Below, piece by piece: positions 1 to 7,770 of a DNA stretch of 26,209 nucleotides; position 1 is the stretch's first letter, and each line of letters begins with the position of its first letter. The notes beneath the pieces are model-generated. The model worked only from the letters and a program-made list of their open reading frames with translations. It searched no databases and was not told where the DNA came from. Source of the stretch: Eubacteriales bacterium (lineage in GTDB: Bacteria; Bacillota_A; Clostridia; Lachnospirales; Lachnospiraceae); the NCBI GenBank assembly GCA_030527765.1, contig JAUNAE010000012.1, positions 1 to 26,209 of the forward strand, written 5' to 3'. Made by a program: the position numbers and the translations under genes.

Positions 1-15
1 CAAATTGGAAGTTGA

Positions 16-330
16 TTATTTCTTCTTTTTAGGTGTTGGCAACTCATCATACATAACATCAAATAGCTTTGATAAATATTCCTTTGAATCCACATTATCA
101 ACTAGAAGCATTTCTTTTGCTCCTTCATAAGGTAAATCATAGGTTGCATCTGACATATATGAAATAGCGGCTTTGACAGGCTTAACCAATAATCTATCAT
201 CGTATATACCACCAACGATTTTACCTCGATAATATATGATAAATTCACCCATCATAGTTCTATACGTAATATCATCAAGTTCTGACAATTGTTCCAGTAT
301 ATAATCCAAATAATTCTTGCTTGACGCCAT
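16..330 (-). CDS. TfoX/Sxy N-terminal domain protein
   Basis: A 104-aa protein that looks like a stand-alone TfoX N-terminal domain. The segment around residues 24-50 (TYRTMMGEFIIYYRGKIVGG, then DDRLLVKP) is the family's characteristic beta-rich core. In proteobacteria TfoX/Sxy links to competence control, but short Firmicutes versions lack the C-terminal domain and have no settled role. The tail is lysine-rich (PKKKK). An SD-like GAGGTG lies 6 nt before the ATG. It is the last gene of a minus-strand run DUF3841 - 58-aa ORF - TfoX, starting 27 nt after the 58-aa ORF. Family assignment is fairly firm; function is unknown. What lies beyond position 16 is not visible. Confidence 0.8.
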   Translation of the reverse strand: MASSKNYLDYILEQLSELDDITYRTMMGEFIIYYRGKIVGGIYDDRLLVKPVKAAISYMSDATYDLPYEGAKEMLLVDNVDSKEYLSKLFDVMYDELPTPKKKK

Positions 331-357
331 ATTATCACCTCAAATTTCGATTTGTAT

Positions 358-534
358 TTAACCTCTACCGATCTTAGCAAGTGCCTCAAGCATACGCTTG
401 CCAATAGCCTCCGGATCATAATTCTCAGCTGCACAAATTAAACGCAGACCATCCGAAGTAAGCACTCTGCCATACAGCTTGTCTTCCTTATATTTCTGGA
501 ATTCTTCATATTCCTTATTGGTTATCTGTTTCAT
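358..534 (-). CDS. Small 58-aa hypothetical protein coupled to DUF3841
   Basis: An ORF of 58 codons plus stop that begins MKQITNKEYEEFQKYKEDKL and ends in AKIGRG. Its ATG overlaps the stop of the upstream DUF3841 gene in an ATGA (531-534), which argues for translational coupling and that it is a real gene. It is charged and predicted helical at the N terminus, with a central strand-like stretch (YGRVLTSDGLRLICAAENYDPEAIGKRMLEAL, given here in outline only at residues 21-52). There is no signal peptide or membrane segment. I do not recognise the family. The size and coupling would suit a small partner protein of DUF3841, but that is inference. Confidence 0.7.
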   Translation of the reverse strand: MKQITNKEYEEFQKYKEDKLYGRVLTSDGLRLICAAENYDPEAIGKRMLEALAKIGRG

Positions 535-1106
535 TGATTCGGTTGCTCCCTTTTTCTTAATCCTGCTGGCAATCTGGTTTTAAAGAACTCAGCTTTCTTT
601 ACCCACTCTCGTCTGATCTCCCACATGGTAGCTTGTGTGGATAAAGGGCAGTCATCATATGCTTTATCATAGTTGAAGATAAGCTCCCAGCTATCTTCCT
701 TTTCTTGCTGTGAGTATTCCTTATCCCAATCGTGATCTTCGATATACGGAACCTCTGAGTTGTTTAACACAAAATGCCAGTTATCAAAATCGGACAACAG
801 TACCCTGTCCTCGGGCACATCAACCGTCAATAGAACGATTGGCTCTCCCGGAGTATCGCTGAATCCATGAGACCGCATATCGATTCTTTTTCTTTTACCC
901 TCCCACTGGTACCATGCCCACACAGGAAACCTTACTTCTTCCAGTGGATTCCCGATACGCTTTCTCATTTGTTCTGACATCCAGAGATAGGATTTTTTAA
1001 ATCCGTAATTTCCCTCAAACAGGAGATGGTTTTCATCGGCTCGGAGAACACCTGTATCTAACATACGCTTGTATGCAGCCTGAGCCTGTATTGTCCATAA
1101 TAACAT
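531..1106 (-). CDS. DUF3841 domain-containing protein
   Basis: A 191-aa protein matching the DUF3841 family along its length: an N-terminal LLWTIQ segment, a FPVWAWYQW motif near residues 60-68, an acidic centre (LLSDFDNWHFVLN), and a C-terminal WEIRREWVKKAEFFKTR. These proteins are frequent in gut Clostridia and their biochemical function is not known. It appears soluble. The start codon is preceded only by a weak GGTGATGG-type SD, and the upstream 140 nt are the possible insertion remnant that cuts hsdM, so the original promoter may be lost or supplied by that remnant. It overlaps the 58-aa ORF by four bases. Family call is good; function is left open. Confidence 0.8.
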   Translation of the reverse strand: MLLWTIQAQAAYKRMLDTGVLRADENHLLFEGNYGFKKSYLWMSEQMRKRIGNPLEEVRFPVWAWYQWEGKRKRIDMRSHGFSDTPGEPIVLLTVDVPEDRVLLSDFDNWHFVLNNSEVPYIEDHDWDKEYSQQEKEDSWELIFNYDKAYDDCPLSTQATMWEIRREWVKKAEFFKTRLPAGLRKREQPNQ

Positions 1107-1121
1107 CTACCATCACCAACC

Positions 1122-1284
1122 ATTCCTAAGCAGATTCAAATGCTTATTTCAAAGGTCGACGATCTATCGACATCTCAAATCAGCGCTTGAAACCGACACC
1201 CCTGCTTCAAAAGCGACACCCATAAGCCAAAAACGACACCCTTGCTCAGGCAACCTTAAATTGTATTATAGATTGCGTAGGAAT
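1122..1284. mobile_element. Possible short insertion remnant (MITE-like or IS21-like end)
   Basis: The segment is bounded by imperfect inverted repeats: ATTCCTAAGCAGA at 1122-1134 and TTGCGTAGGAAT at 1273-1284 (10 of 12 match as inverse complements). It holds three TGTCG-containing repeats at exact 20-bp spacing. HsdM homology stops at about 1286, immediately outside the right repeat. Multiple spaced TGTCG-type repeats recall IS21-family ends, but no transposase is present and no target duplication is obvious. It may be one IS end left after deletion, or a non-autonomous element. The 140 nt between genes here hold nothing else that I can see. Confidence 0.35.
1194..1241. repeat. Three direct repeats of CGACACCC, 20-bp period
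   Basis: CGACACCC occurs at 1194-1201, 1214-1221 and 1234-1241, an exact 20-bp step. On the minus strand each reads GGGTGTCG followed by a T-rich stretch (GTTTC, CTTTT, TTTTT). A looser copy, CGACATC, is at 1168-1174. The spacing (about two helical turns) suits a multimeric DNA-binding protein such as a transposase end-binding domain. Confidence 0.7.
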
Positions 1285-1788
1285 TTCATTGCATCTTTCG
1301 CCAGGCTGCGGTGCAATAAGCTTGGTCATTACATTGATCAGAACACGTGGTGTGAAATACTGACCGGCGCCAGACTTCTTCTCATTCGCATTTTTCTCTA
1401 ACAGACCTTCATATAGGTTGCCAAGACCTTCCTCTTTTGCTGTATACCAGTCAAACTGATCGATTGTTGTAATTATTTTCTCAAGGTTCTTTGGCTCGTC
1501 AATATTGGTCTGCGCACCCTGATAAATTTCACGTACACGACCAGTGCAGTTCTCTCCTAAATGCTCCAGTAATTCTTTATAGTATTTTTTTAATTCGATT
1601 CCCTGCTTGCTGATCAGCTGATCCCAGCGGTAAGCTTCAGGAATAGATCCTTCACTTCCAGTTTCTTTACACATTTTCAGGAACAGGATATAGGTTAACT
1701 CTGTAACATACTGATGATAGGTAATACCATCATCACGCAATACATTGCAAAGGTTCCAAAGCTTTGCAACGATCTCCTGGTTATTCAT
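1246..1788 (-). pseudogene. hsdM: Truncated type I restriction methyltransferase subunit HsdM
   Basis: 180 codons matching only the N-terminal part of HsdM, which is normally around 480-520 aa. The helical HsdM_N domain (about residues 5-130) and the entry to the N6-methyltransferase domain (GQYFTPRVLINVMTKLIAPQ, residues 142-161) are intact. After PGERCN the family would continue with the SAM-binding DPACGT motif, but here it changes to EIPTQSIIQFKVA and stops. The catalytic NPPF/Y motif and the rest of the enzyme are missing. The break coincides with the edge of the possible insertion remnant. The gene overlaps hsdR by an ATGA (1785-1788), the usual coupling for this operon. No hsdS is present. 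It should be non-functional as a methyltransferase. Confidence 0.85.
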
Positions 1789-4700
1789 GCTACATTTCCT
1801 CCATCTTCATATAAGTATTCATTGATCTCGGTAATAATTTCGCGGAGTTTGCCACCAAAACGTCTGTCGATAATGGTGAAACCACCGGCATTCCTAAATG
1901 CACCGATTTCAAAGATTTGTTCGTCAAGTACGGTTTCTTCAAGAAGAACCTTTTCAATTCTTTTCAGCCAATCCAACTGATTTTTATTAAACTGATGATT
2001 CAGCTTAACTTTTGCAAATGCATTCTTAACACGCTGTTCATGGCTGATCAGGCTTGAACCCAATGCCTGCTGGCGGATAAAAGCAATGATATCTGCTACA
2101 ATATCCTGGTTTGTCATATCATTCCATGCGGAATTAAGCTGCTTCTCAGTAAAGTTATGGCGATCCAGCTCCATTCTAAGGCTCTTTAAATCAGCCCTGG
2201 TAAGTTCCGCCGGACGAGTGCAAACCATCTTTAAGGCAGCAATTGTATTAAGATTGTTCTGGATGAACTCACGGAATGCTTCGATATAATCTTCCGGTTT
2301 CTGACCATCACCATAGCCTCGGGTATGGCTGATTACTTCATCCTCATGGTCATCGATAATTCGGCCTCTCTTACGACGTCCTTTATCATGATCAAGTGTT
2401 ATAAAAGCTTCTTTATGTTTTAATATACTATCCTTTGCTTCCTGGATAGTGCCACTAAGAAGGCTATCGGCAAATTCGCTCAGATCTTTGCCTTCAGCGA
2501 GATGCTTAAATTGCTCTAAGCCTTTTGCACTGACATTTCTTCTCTTACGCTGAAGCTTTGCAACAATCAGATCAATCTGGTACGCAATCTGCTCCTGTGA
2601 TTCGATCACATCAAAACCTTTGAGTAAATCTTCAAATGAAGTAGAAGGATTCGTTACAACCGGTTTCATTGTATTTACATCCTGCAGGGTTTCATAAACA
2701 CCAACTGGATCATAAATTTCAAAGTGTGTCTTATCAATATCCGGGCACAGACGAGTAGCACGACCAAGCATCTGCTCGAATAAGATACGAGACTTGATTC
2801 TACGCATAAATACAAGATTAGTGATTTCCGGTACGTCAATACCGGTTGTCAGCAGATCTACCGTAACAACAATCTTAGGATTCTGCTCATTTTTATATCG
2901 CTTAATAGCTTCTGCTATTTTCTTTTTATTGCCGCCAGCGACGCTGCCGGTAATCTTCATGACTGCATCATTGGCTACGCCACCTTCGGAATATATCTCC
3001 TTCAGGATTTTGACAATCATATCCGCGTGATCATCATCAACCGCATAGATTAATGTCTTGCCCGGGCCATCCGGATCCAGATCCCATGCAATTTCATTAA
3101 ATACTGCACGGTTAAAGTTTTCTGTTACAACCTGGCGATTGAATGAATCGATTTCGAATTTCATATCATCTTCCAGTTCATCGCTGTTTAAAATCTGTCC
3201 GGAAACAGGATCATATATTGCAAGGCTCTCGCCCTTCTTGTATTCAATACCTTCTGTACGCAGTTTGGTGCGAATGTCATGTGGTGCATCATGATCAACC
3301 AGATAACCGTCAATTACCGCTTCACGGTATGAGTAATTGAATACTGGTTTGCCAAAGATTTCTGTTGTGTGAAGAGCAGGGGTTGCTGTAAGTGCAATCT
3401 TGACCGCATCGAAATACTCAATAACTGTACGATATTTACTTACATACTCATCCTGATTTCGATAAAGTAATTCTGATTCGCTCATTTCCTTATCGAGGAT
3501 ATATCCGCGATGAGCCTCATCAACAACCACAAGATCATAGTCTGTAACAGAAAGCATGGTACCTTCTTCGTTATACAGAATTCTCTTTACGAGACTCTGA
3601 ACCGTCGAAACATGAATTCTGGTTTCTTTATCAATTTCTTTTTCATCCAGACCTTTAATGTTATAAATTGCATCAAGAGTCATCAGTTCTTCTATCTTAA
3701 CTTCTTTAAATACATCAGTCGCCTGATCACCCAGTGCGGTTCTGTCTACCAGGAAGAGAACTCTCTTAAAACGGTTACTCTTAATGAAGCGGTAGATCAT
3801 TCCAAGGATAGTTCTTGTCTTACCGGTACCGGTTGCCATAGAAAGAAGGACTGTATTTTTTCCGTTAATTACTGCCTGCTCTGCTGCTTCGATAGCTCTG
3901 ATCTGATACTCTCGCAGATTGAGACCATCCGGATCCCTTAAAAGATCATAAGGTGTATTTTCCAGGGTTTCATTCGCTGCTGCAATATCCTTTTCTAAAA
4001 GTTCAGAGATACCCTGTGGGCTGATCCAGCCCTGCAGTGCTTTATCCGGATTGCTATTCAGACGAACATCTCTGAACCAGATACCAGACTTTGTTTCAAT
4101 TTGCTTCAGATACTTTCTACCATTTGTTGCAAATAAGAATGGTACTTTATATTTTCCCCAGGACGAAATCATATAGCAGTAATGCTCCATACGAATCATC
4201 TGGGCATAGTCTGCGCACTGATGAGAAAGTGCAGACGGAATATCAACAGCCGCACGCTTAGCCTCGATAATTCCAACAAGTTTATCTCCAAGGAAAAGTG
4301 CGTAATCAGCATAGCCATTTTTGCCAACCTGTGAATTAGTTGGCCATTCAGCAATAGCAAGGTTACGTCCCTTCTGAGGTCTGGTTCCTTTGGAGTATCT
4401 AAGATTATTTGTATCTGCTTCCCAGCCCACACGTCGCAGCTGGTCATCAATCAGAATTCTGGTTTCTGCTTCAGAAAGTTCCATGCTCTCAGAAGTCTCT
4501 TCAGACTTTTGAGAACGTTCCTCCTTTGTTGTTGATGATGCAGATGTTTCAATCTTATTTACCTGCTTGGTCAATAAAATAATCTTTTCTTCCTGTGCTT
4601 TGAGGAGTGCTTCATAATCAGGCAGAACTTCTTTTTCGGGCATGCGAAAATCAGGCACCTGGAATTCCCAGTCGCCGTAGACTTCCATGAACCATTTGGC

Positions 4701-5045
4701 CAGGCTATGCGTTAAGGACAATAAGGTCTTTGCATCATCGATGGAATCTGTATAGTTGTGGACAGCATCATTTCTGTTTTTTCTTAAGGCAAACAGAATA
4801 TCATCGATTTTTCTTGGAATGATGCCTTCTCTCTTTAATACACGGATACGATTCGCATGCGTATTATCATAAGACGGCTCCTCAATTCCCTCAAATGCAA
4901 ATATTTCTAATATTAATCGTTCTGCAAACATTCCAAGCTTATACATACAGGCATTGGAATCAGAGTACAGATATTGTTCTGCCGTTTCTCCGATCTTGGC
5001 AAGTGCCGGCCAATATCGATCTAAGAATTCAAAATTGGACTTCAT
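1785..5045 (-). CDS. hsdR: Type I restriction endonuclease subunit R (EcoEI/EcoR124-like translocase-nuclease)
   Basis: A full-length 1086-aa HsdR. Residues 1-130 form a DUF4145 domain; a charged linker follows; residues 195-320 hold the PD-(D/E)XK nuclease with D247 and E261-x-K263. The SF2 motor has Walker A ATGTGKT at 404-410, DEAH at 509-512, TATP at 553-556 and motif VI QMLGRATR at 758-765. The C-terminal region is EcoEI-R-like. The start has AAGGAGG 8 nt upstream and a promoter-like element at 5075-5106. In a type I complex it translocates and cuts DNA when bound to M2S, but here hsdM is truncated and hsdS absent, so restriction is probably lost unless subunits are supplied elsewhere. 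The reading frame shows no decay. Confidence 0.92.
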   Translation of the reverse strand: MKSNFEFLDRYWPALAKIGETAEQYLYSDSNACMYKLGMFAERLILEIFAFEGIEEPSYDNTHANRIRVLKREGIIPRKIDDILFALRKNRNDAVHNYTDSIDDAKTLLSLTHSLAKWFMEVYGDWEFQVPDFRMPEKEVLPDYEALLKAQEEKIILLTKQVNKIETSASSTTKEERSQKSEETSESMELSEAETRILIDDQLRRVGWEADTNNLRYSKGTRPQKGRNLAIAEWPTNSQVGKNGYADYALFLGDKLVGIIEAKRAAVDIPSALSHQCADYAQMIRMEHYCYMISSWGKYKVPFLFATNGRKYLKQIETKSGIWFRDVRLNSNPDKALQGWISPQGISELLEKDIAAANETLENTPYDLLRDPDGLNLREYQIRAIEAAEQAVINGKNTVLLSMATGTGKTRTILGMIYRFIKSNRFKRVLFLVDRTALGDQATDVFKEVKIEELMTLDAIYNIKGLDEKEIDKETRIHVSTVQSLVKRILYNEEGTMLSVTDYDLVVVDEAHRGYILDKEMSESELLYRNQDEYVSKYRTVIEYFDAVKIALTATPALHTTEIFGKPVFNYSYREAVIDGYLVDHDAPHDIRTKLRTEGIEYKKGESLAIYDPVSGQILNSDELEDDMKFEIDSFNRQVVTENFNRAVFNEIAWDLDPDGPGKTLIYAVDDDHADMIVKILKEIYSEGGVANDAVMKITGSVAGGNKKKIAEAIKRYKNEQNPKIVVTVDLLTTGIDVPEITNLVFMRRIKSRILFEQMLGRATRLCPDIDKTHFEIYDPVGVYETLQDVNTMKPVVTNPSTSFEDLLKGFDVIESQEQIAYQIDLIVAKLQRKRRNVSAKGLEQFKHLAEGKDLSEFADSLLSGTIQEAKDSILKHKEAFITLDHDKGRRKRGRIIDDHEDEVISHTRGYGDGQKPEDYIEAFREFIQNNLNTIAALKMVCTRPAELTRADLKSLRMELDRHNFTEKQLNSAWNDMTNQDIVADIIAFIRQQALGSSLISHEQRVKNAFAKVKLNHQFNKNQLDWLKRIEKVLLEETVLDEQIFEIGAFRNAGGFTIIDRRFGGKLREIITEINEYLYEDGGNVA

Positions 5046-5074
5046 CCGGATAACCTCCTTTGAATGATGTTCTG

Positions 5075-5106
5075 ATAATAAGATATTATGAGAAGTTACT
5101 GGTCAA
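5075..5106 (-). promoter_or_regulatory. Candidate promoter for hsdR
   Basis: On the minus strand TTGACC (5101-5106) lies upstream of TATTAT (5075-5080) with a longish 20-bp spacer; TCTTAT at 17 bp is an alternative -10. A hairpin with an 8-bp stem ATATTTTT/AAAAATAT lies just upstream, after the HTH gene. Sequence-based guess only. Confidence 0.4.
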
Positions 5107-5134
5107 TATTTTTCCTTTGATGAAAAATATCTGT

Positions 5135-5347
5135 CTACTCCGACTCGTCCGGAACAAGTTCCATAATATCTCCGAAATCTACATTCAACGCTGTGCAGAT
5201 TCGAATCAAAACATCCAGGCTTACATTTTCGTTCTTTGCTAATTTTGCAATAGAGCTGGATGAAAGCGATGCCATTTCTGCAAGCTTTCCCTTTTTAATT
5301 TCACGATCTATCATCAATTTGAAGAGCTTTTTATAGCTGACTTTCAT
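5135..5347 (-). CDS. Cro/CI (Xre) family HTH regulator
   Basis: A 70-aa one-domain helix-turn-helix protein. The HTH is visible as KGKLAEMASLSSSSIAKLAK followed by VSLDVLIRICTALNVDFGDIME, the standard pattern of a small Xre repressor. I chose the ATG at 5347 rather than the GTG at 5356, because AGGTGG sits 6 nt before the ATG and the GTG falls inside that SD. It lies just upstream of hsdR in the same direction, which suits a controller of the restriction genes; such C-protein-like regulators usually bind their own promoter, but no operator is proven here. The promoter 5377-5405 serves it. There is no metal-binding or ligand domain. Confidence 0.85.
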   Translation of the reverse strand: MKVSYKKLFKLMIDREIKKGKLAEMASLSSSSIAKLAKNENVSLDVLIRICTALNVDFGDIMELVPDESE

Positions 5348-5376
5348 TGGCTCCACCTCGCTTAAAGTTTTCTTTG

Positions 5377-5405
5377 ATTATAGCAACTTTCCTGCGTATA
5401 CACAA
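5377..5405 (-). promoter_or_regulatory. Promoter of the HTH regulator gene
   Basis: A perfect minus-strand TATAAT (5377-5382) is 17 bp downstream of TTGTGT (5400-5405). The predicted transcript would begin about 25 nt before the HTH start codon. It lies directly after the terminator of the PtuA/PtuB operon, which isolates the two units. Confidence 0.6.
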
Positions 5406-5438
5406 TGAAATCTTTGAGAATGCAAAGAAACACAAACT

Positions 5439-5486
5439 AAAAAACCAGATACACTTGCCAACTTTTTATGTTGGTAATGTATCTGG
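5439..5486 (-). terminator. Rho-independent terminator of the PtuA/PtuB operon
   Basis: A long hairpin: CCAGATACA (5445-5453) pairs with TGTATCTGG (5478-5486), and an inner CCAAC pairs with GTTGG. On the minus strand the stem is followed by TTTTTT (5439-5444). It lies 34 nt after the ptuB stop. The plus-strand side has only CTGTTTT, so it may act weakly in both directions. Confidence 0.85.
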
Positions 5487-5519
5487 CTGTTTTGACAATT
5501 ACATGTAGGTTCAGAACGA

Positions 5520-6302
5520 CTATCTGGTGTGATTACTGATCCATCGCTTATAGTAGAAAAGCATAACACCTGCATACTCAGGATATTCTTCTTTACTCTC
5601 GATATTATCGATAAGAGCCTGAATATCAGAAATTGAAACTGTATGCCTAGGATTTCTCATCACCATTCGGGTAATAGTATTTTTACATGCTGCATAAACA
5701 GCAGCTCGTCTACTTCGCAATTCAGATCCTGGCAAATAATCATTCTCTGGAATATCACCATTTAATCTAAGTACTTTCTTGATTTCGTCATTGAAATCGT
5801 CAACTTCTTCCTTAGTCCAACCATCAGCAGAGTCAAAATAAATAGTTCCATCACTTTCGTATTTAATCTGATTCATCATTCTTCGATCGCATGGATTCAG
5901 TTTAATGATAGTTCCACTCTTACTGGTATCACAACATGGCTGTGTGGTATTATTCTGAGAATCCACACCAGTGCATGCTCCGAAGAAATTCGTATACTCA
6001 ATAGCCTTTTCTTTATTCTGACTTAAAGGATACCAATGCTCGATTTTGGTAGTCAACGGATCATTCTTGATTCGTCGCATGCAATAAACACAAAGGTGAT
6101 GCTGCTCTTTTAAAACCGTAGAACGAATATCATCTTTTGAGAATTCGTCGAACATGATACGGAGAGCATCTGTATAACGATGTGCTTCACGTTCATCTTC
6201 AGGTGCATTTAGCGGAAGCGCTTTCCATGCATCACGTCTTTTAATCTCGGCTGTCTTCTGGGCGATAGAATTTAGTGGTGCTCCTTTTTCAATATATAAC
6301 AT
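5520..6302 (-). CDS. ptuB: HNH endonuclease, PtuB-like (Septu / retron-Ec78-type effector)
   Basis: A 260-aa protein with an HNH/zinc-ribbon nuclease core of the TIGR02646 type: CVYC at residues 71-74, the IEHW catalytic block with E88/H89, N105, and CCDTSKSG at 123-130. Basic N-terminal and helical C-terminal arms flank the core. In Septu systems PtuB is the nuclease partner of the ATPase PtuA and attacks nucleic acid on phage infection. It starts 12 nt after ptuA with AGAGGTG overlapping the ptuA stop, so the two are one operon. No reverse transcriptase or msr/msd-like sequence is seen beside it, so Septu rather than a retron is the better label. All likely catalytic residues are present. 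Confidence 0.8.
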   Translation of the reverse strand: MLYIEKGAPLNSIAQKTAEIKRRDAWKALPLNAPEDEREAHRYTDALRIMFDEFSKDDIRSTVLKEQHHLCVYCMRRIKNDPLTTKIEHWYPLSQNKEKAIEYTNFFGACTGVDSQNNTTQPCCDTSKSGTIIKLNPCDRRMMNQIKYESDGTIYFDSADGWTKEEVDDFNDEIKKVLRLNGDIPENDYLPGSELRSRRAAVYAACKNTITRMVMRNPRHTVSISDIQALIDNIESKEEYPEYAGVMLFYYKRWISNHTR

Positions 6303-6314
6303 TCGGCAGCACCT

Positions 6315-7586
6315 CTATTCTTCAGCAATCATACTTGCCAATTCATATTCTGCTCTTGCTTCGATTACTTCTGTATTGTTATAACCATATTGTTCTTCCA
6401 AAATAGTCAGAATCTCAAGAGCTTCCGCCAACTGATCTTTATTGAGACATCTGTCAAATGCACTGATTTTTTCTCTTAATTCCTTTAAGATACCGGAGCT
6501 GTTCTGTCTTAACTCAAGCACCTTGTTAATAGAATATGCATATGCGTCATCCAGATAGTTTACATCCTGAGAACCATTCACATTAATCAGAGTTGCTTTT
6601 TTACAGGATGCAATGATAATTGGAGAATGAGTTGCTACAATAAACTGAATCTGTGGAAATGCTTTAATCAGAGCATTAAGAATATTCCACTGCCACTTTG
6701 GATGAAGATGCATATCGATTTCATCAATCAATACGATACCAGTGGCCATCTTCGGATCTTCTAATTCCGGATTCAGCAGAGCAAGACGGAATGCAAAATC
6801 CATCACCATCCATAATAAGGACTGATAACCAGAACTAAGAATAGATACCGGCTGCACATTTCCATTTTCAACATACGCGATATTTTCTAATTCAGCAGAG
6901 TATAAGATTTCAGGCTTATTCTGGAGTTCCCCTACATCAGTCATTAACTCAGAAACAACATTCTGAAAGAAAGTTAACTCAGGTACTTCCTTATTGTGAA
7001 GCACCTTCTCATAAGACATCTTCTTAACCCATTCCAGAATATTAGTCTTATCAACAATACTATCCATACAGCCAATATAACCGCATCGGCGATCATTCAA
7101 CTGATTTTTAACGGTCTTTCCATAATCTGCACGACGTGACATAGTTACACGAGAAATGCTCATGTAAGACAATAATGGCATAATAGATTTATGATCATTA
7201 GCAATTGTCTGTGCATATTTCTGAATCTCAGAACATCTTGTAGATGTCTTACCACTTCCGTCACGATTACTGCGACTGCGATGACCGTGAAGAGATTTCC
7301 CTTCAATATTTAAGTCAAATTCAATTTCCGGAGAATGATACTGGATCTGATTGGAAGCCCCTGCCAGCTTAACCATACTCCAACGAAAATCATCCTGCAG
7401 GATACCGCCTACTTTTAAGTTCTGGATTCCCTGTAAATAACCACCTAAAGCAACAGTCAGTGCCTCAAGAATCGTTGTCTTTCCAGTACCGTTATCACCA
7501 ATAAGAATATTTACACCAGGCTTAAAATTAATTCCCAGCTTTTCAATTCCACGAAAATTCTTGATATAAATGCTTTCGATATACAT
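6315..7586 (-). CDS. ptuA: AAA/ABC-type ATPase, PtuA-like (Septu)
   Basis: A 423-aa SMC/ABC-like ATPase from the start chosen here. Walker A GDNGTGKT is at residues 30-37, the ABC signature-like LSSGYQ at 250-255, Walker B LIDEIDMHLHP at 286-296, and the H-switch ATHSP at 318-322. The insert between the half-domains includes the GYxxxxD...ILEWVKK pattern seen in PtuA/OLD-like ATPases. I chose the ATG at 7586 because GTAGGTG precedes it; the ATG at 7604, six codons upstream, lacks an SD. With PtuB it forms a two-gene anti-phage module in which the ATPase senses and licenses the nuclease. No TOPRIM domain is present, so it is not a full OLD nuclease. Confidence 0.85.
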   Translation of the reverse strand: MYIESIYIKNFRGIEKLGINFKPGVNILIGDNGTGKTTILEALTVALGGYLQGIQNLKVGGILQDDFRWSMVKLAGASNQIQYHSPEIEFDLNIEGKSLHGHRSRSNRDGSGKTSTRCSEIQKYAQTIANDHKSIMPLLSYMSISRVTMSRRADYGKTVKNQLNDRRCGYIGCMDSIVDKTNILEWVKKMSYEKVLHNKEVPELTFFQNVVSELMTDVGELQNKPEILYSAELENIAYVENGNVQPVSILSSGYQSLLWMVMDFAFRLALLNPELEDPKMATGIVLIDEIDMHLHPKWQWNILNALIKAFPQIQFIVATHSPIIIASCKKATLINVNGSQDVNYLDDAYAYSINKVLELRQNSSGILKELREKISAFDRCLNKDQLAEALEILTILEEQYGYNNTEVIEARAEYELASMIAEE

Positions 7587-7634
7587 TGCAACACCTACTT
7601 CCATCTGTTTTATTGTGGTATGATCGAAAATTAT

Positions 7635-7650
7635 ATATCAGCATTGATAT
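7635..7650. promoter_or_regulatory. Palindrome in the ptuA leader (possible operator)
   Basis: ATATCA, GCAT, TGATAT forms a perfect 6-bp inverted repeat with a 4-nt spacer, extended imperfectly by flanking A/T. It lies downstream of the proposed ptuA promoter and about 49 nt before the ptuA start. A repressor site or a simple AT-rich coincidence are both possible. Confidence 0.3.
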
Positions 7651-7680
7651 TATATTTATATAGAATGCATTAGTCATATC

Positions 7681-7709
7681 ATTATAACATGAAATCAAAG
7701 GCTTTTGAA
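7681..7709 (-). promoter_or_regulatory. Promoter of ptuA/ptuB
   Basis: Minus-strand TTCAAA (7704-7709) and a perfect TATAAT (7681-7686) are separated by 17 bp. Transcription would start near 7674, giving a leader of about 90 nt that is very AT-rich and contains the palindrome at 7635-7650. Confidence 0.65.
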
Positions 7710-7770
7710 GTTTGTTCTTTCGTGATTTTATTCTCTCTTTTTCACTCTTTTTTGTAGGGGTCACAGTAGT

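Noticed and set aside
252..434. 60-codon minus-strand ORF across TfoX and the 58-aa gene
   Set aside because: Overlaps two better-supported genes in another frame.
1168..1241. Spaced repeats as a CRISPR remnant
   Set aside because: The repeat unit is 8 bp with a 20-bp period; far too short, and no cas genes are present.
3510..3941. 143-codon plus-strand ORF inside hsdR
   Set aside because: Antisense shadow of the HsdR motor domain; no SD or family match.
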